Origin: JBOGZI01 sp050697275
GTDB lineage: Bacteria > Actinomycetota > Thermoleophilia > Solirubrobacterales > 70-9
Reading direction: 5' to 3'
Assembly (NCBI GenBank): GCA_050697275.1
Contig: JBOGZI010000038.1
Location: 1-6,534 of the forward strand
DNA length: 6,534 nucleotides
Part shown: one piece after another, positions 5,838 to 6,534 of the stretch
Layout: the number at the start of each line of letters is the position of its first letter
Position numbering within the stretch: position 1 is the stretch's first letter
Translations under genes and position numbers: made by a program
The notes under the pieces: generated by a model
The model's database searches: none
The model's input: only the letters and a program-made list of their open reading frames with translations
What the model was told of the DNA's origin: nothing

Positions 5838-6534
5838 TAGGCCTCCAGCAGGTGCGGCAGGGGGTTGGTGGGGAGGTGGATCCAGCCCTCCCGGACGGCC
5901 CGGTCCGCCTGCTCGCCCGGCTCCGGCGGCTCCGTCAGCCCAAGGCCGGCCGCGCGCGCGACCAACGAGGCGACCAGCGCGTCGAAGCAGTTGTGGTCGG
6001 TGGTGGCGAACCGCCGCTGCTGCTCGGGGAGGTCGAGGCCGCCGAGCTCGCCCTCGAGCCGCTCGAGCAGCTGCGGCAGCCGCCCCTCCGAGGCCCCCCG
6101 GGCCTTGTAGCCGACCGCGCTGATTCCCCAGGAGGAGAGGGCGGGGGCCGGATAGGTCTCGACGACCTTGCCGGATCCGGCTCGGTCGACCGGCTCGCCG
6201 CGGGCGGCCAGCCGGTCGAGCAGGTAGGCGCAGCGCATCGCGACCACCCCGATCAGGTCGGTCGAGACGCTCAGCGGGCGGCGCGTCCCGCGCTCGATCA
6301 GGTTGCGATCGGTGAGCCGGAAGCTGAGCCGGAATCGGTAGATGTCCTGGTCCTCGGCGTTCCCCGGCCAGCCGGCGTGCTCGCGGTGGGCGGTGACCGC
6401 CTCGACGAAGTCGTCGGGCCAGCCGAACGGGGCATCGATCGCGACCTTCTCGGCATCCCCGATCAGCTCGAGCAGCTCGCCGTCGTCGAGGCCGGAGCGA
6501 AGCTCCGAGACCGCGCCTCGGCCCACGCCCCAGT
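5837..6534 (-). CDS. DUF429 domain protein, 5' end cut by window edge
   Basis: The visible part is about 232 residues and lacks the N-terminus. With the GTG at 6526 numbered 1, conserved stretches are KVAIDAPFGWPDDF (27-40), RLTDRN (70-75), a YPAPALSSWGI block in the middle, DHNCFDALVASLVARA (177-192) and EGWIHLP (213-219). These match DUF429, a family predicted to have an RNase H-like nuclease fold, with acidic residues such as Asp31 and Asp177/Asp182 as likely active-site candidates; biochemical function is not established. The GTG at 6526 is probably not the true start. The frame continues open (Trp-Gly precede it) to the edge, and family members begin with a beta strand of about 20-25 residues carrying a G(I/V)D motif that is missing here. 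The stop overlaps the next gene's GTG by one base, so it is co-transcribed with the membrane protein. The operon promoter must lie beyond the window. Confidence 0.85.
   Translation of the reverse strand, partial: WGVGRGAVSELRSGLDDGELLELIGDAEKVAIDAPFGWPDDFVEAVTAHREHAGWPGNAEDQDIYRFRLSFRLTDRNLIERGTRRPLSVSTDLIGVVAMRCAYLLDRLAARGEPVDRAGSGKVVETYPAPALSSWGISAVGYKARGASEGRLPQLLERLEGELGGLDLPEQQRRFATTDHNCFDALVASLVARAAGLGLTEPPEPGEQADRAVREGWIHLPTNPLPHLLEA
5842..5846 (-). promoter_or_regulatory. Ribosome binding site deciding the GTG start of the membrane-protein gene
   Basis: On the minus strand these bases read GGAGG, four bases before the GTG at 5837. They lie in the final codons of the DUF429 gene and favour this start over the in-frame GTG codons 16-17 residues further in. 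Confidence 0.55.

Noticed and set aside
5865..6123. Small plus-strand frames over the DUF429 gene
   Set aside because: Their products are Ser/Arg/Pro/Ala-rich and antisense to conserved DUF429 motifs.

Overview
The window is GC-rich and densely coded, with a strong GC bias at third codon positions. This gives long spurious reading frames opposite nearly every real gene. The WS/DGAT-type acyltransferase, the lipoprotein with an Asp-rich stretch after the lipobox, GTG starts and a sigma-B/F-like promoter all suggest a high-GC actinobacterium. Class Thermoleophilia (Solirubrobacter-like) is the best guess, but this rests on general resemblance and is not a phylogenetic result.

Layout. Positions 1-597 (minus strand) hold the N-terminal half of a wax ester synthase/diacylglycerol acyltransferase that runs off the left edge. 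It is divergent from a 64-codon CsbD-like stress protein gene (676-870, plus strand). The 78-bp gap between them carries a near-consensus general-stress promoter (GTTT-N15-GGGTAA). A 15-bp perfect hairpin at 890-923 separates csbD from the convergent gene to its right and probably terminates transcription from both sides.

From 949 to the right edge, seven genes lie on the minus strand in one tightly packed array. In transcription order they are: a DUF429 protein (5'-truncated by the window edge), a multi-pass membrane protein resembling the GDPD-membrane-domain/DUF975 families, a VOC (glyoxalase-fold) protein, an OpuCA/ProV-like ATPase with C-terminal CBS domains, two OpuCB/OpuCD-like permeases, and an OpuCC/ProX-like lipoprotein. 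Junctions are overlaps of 1, 1 and 8 bp or gaps of 10-12 bp. The exception is a 55-bp gap with a small hairpin before the lipoprotein gene. The operon promoter is not in the window.

Functionally, the last four genes form a complete quaternary-amine-type (QAT) ABC importer, most likely for glycine betaine, choline or a related compatible solute. Ergothioneine is a less likely but real alternative. With the CsbD-like protein and the storage-lipid acyltransferase next door, the region reads as a stress and osmoprotection neighbourhood. No mobile element, CRISPR array, tRNA or rRNA is visible. I see no clearly unprecedented system. The most notable points are the stress promoter, the linkage of three poorly characterised genes to the importer, and the open question of its substrate.
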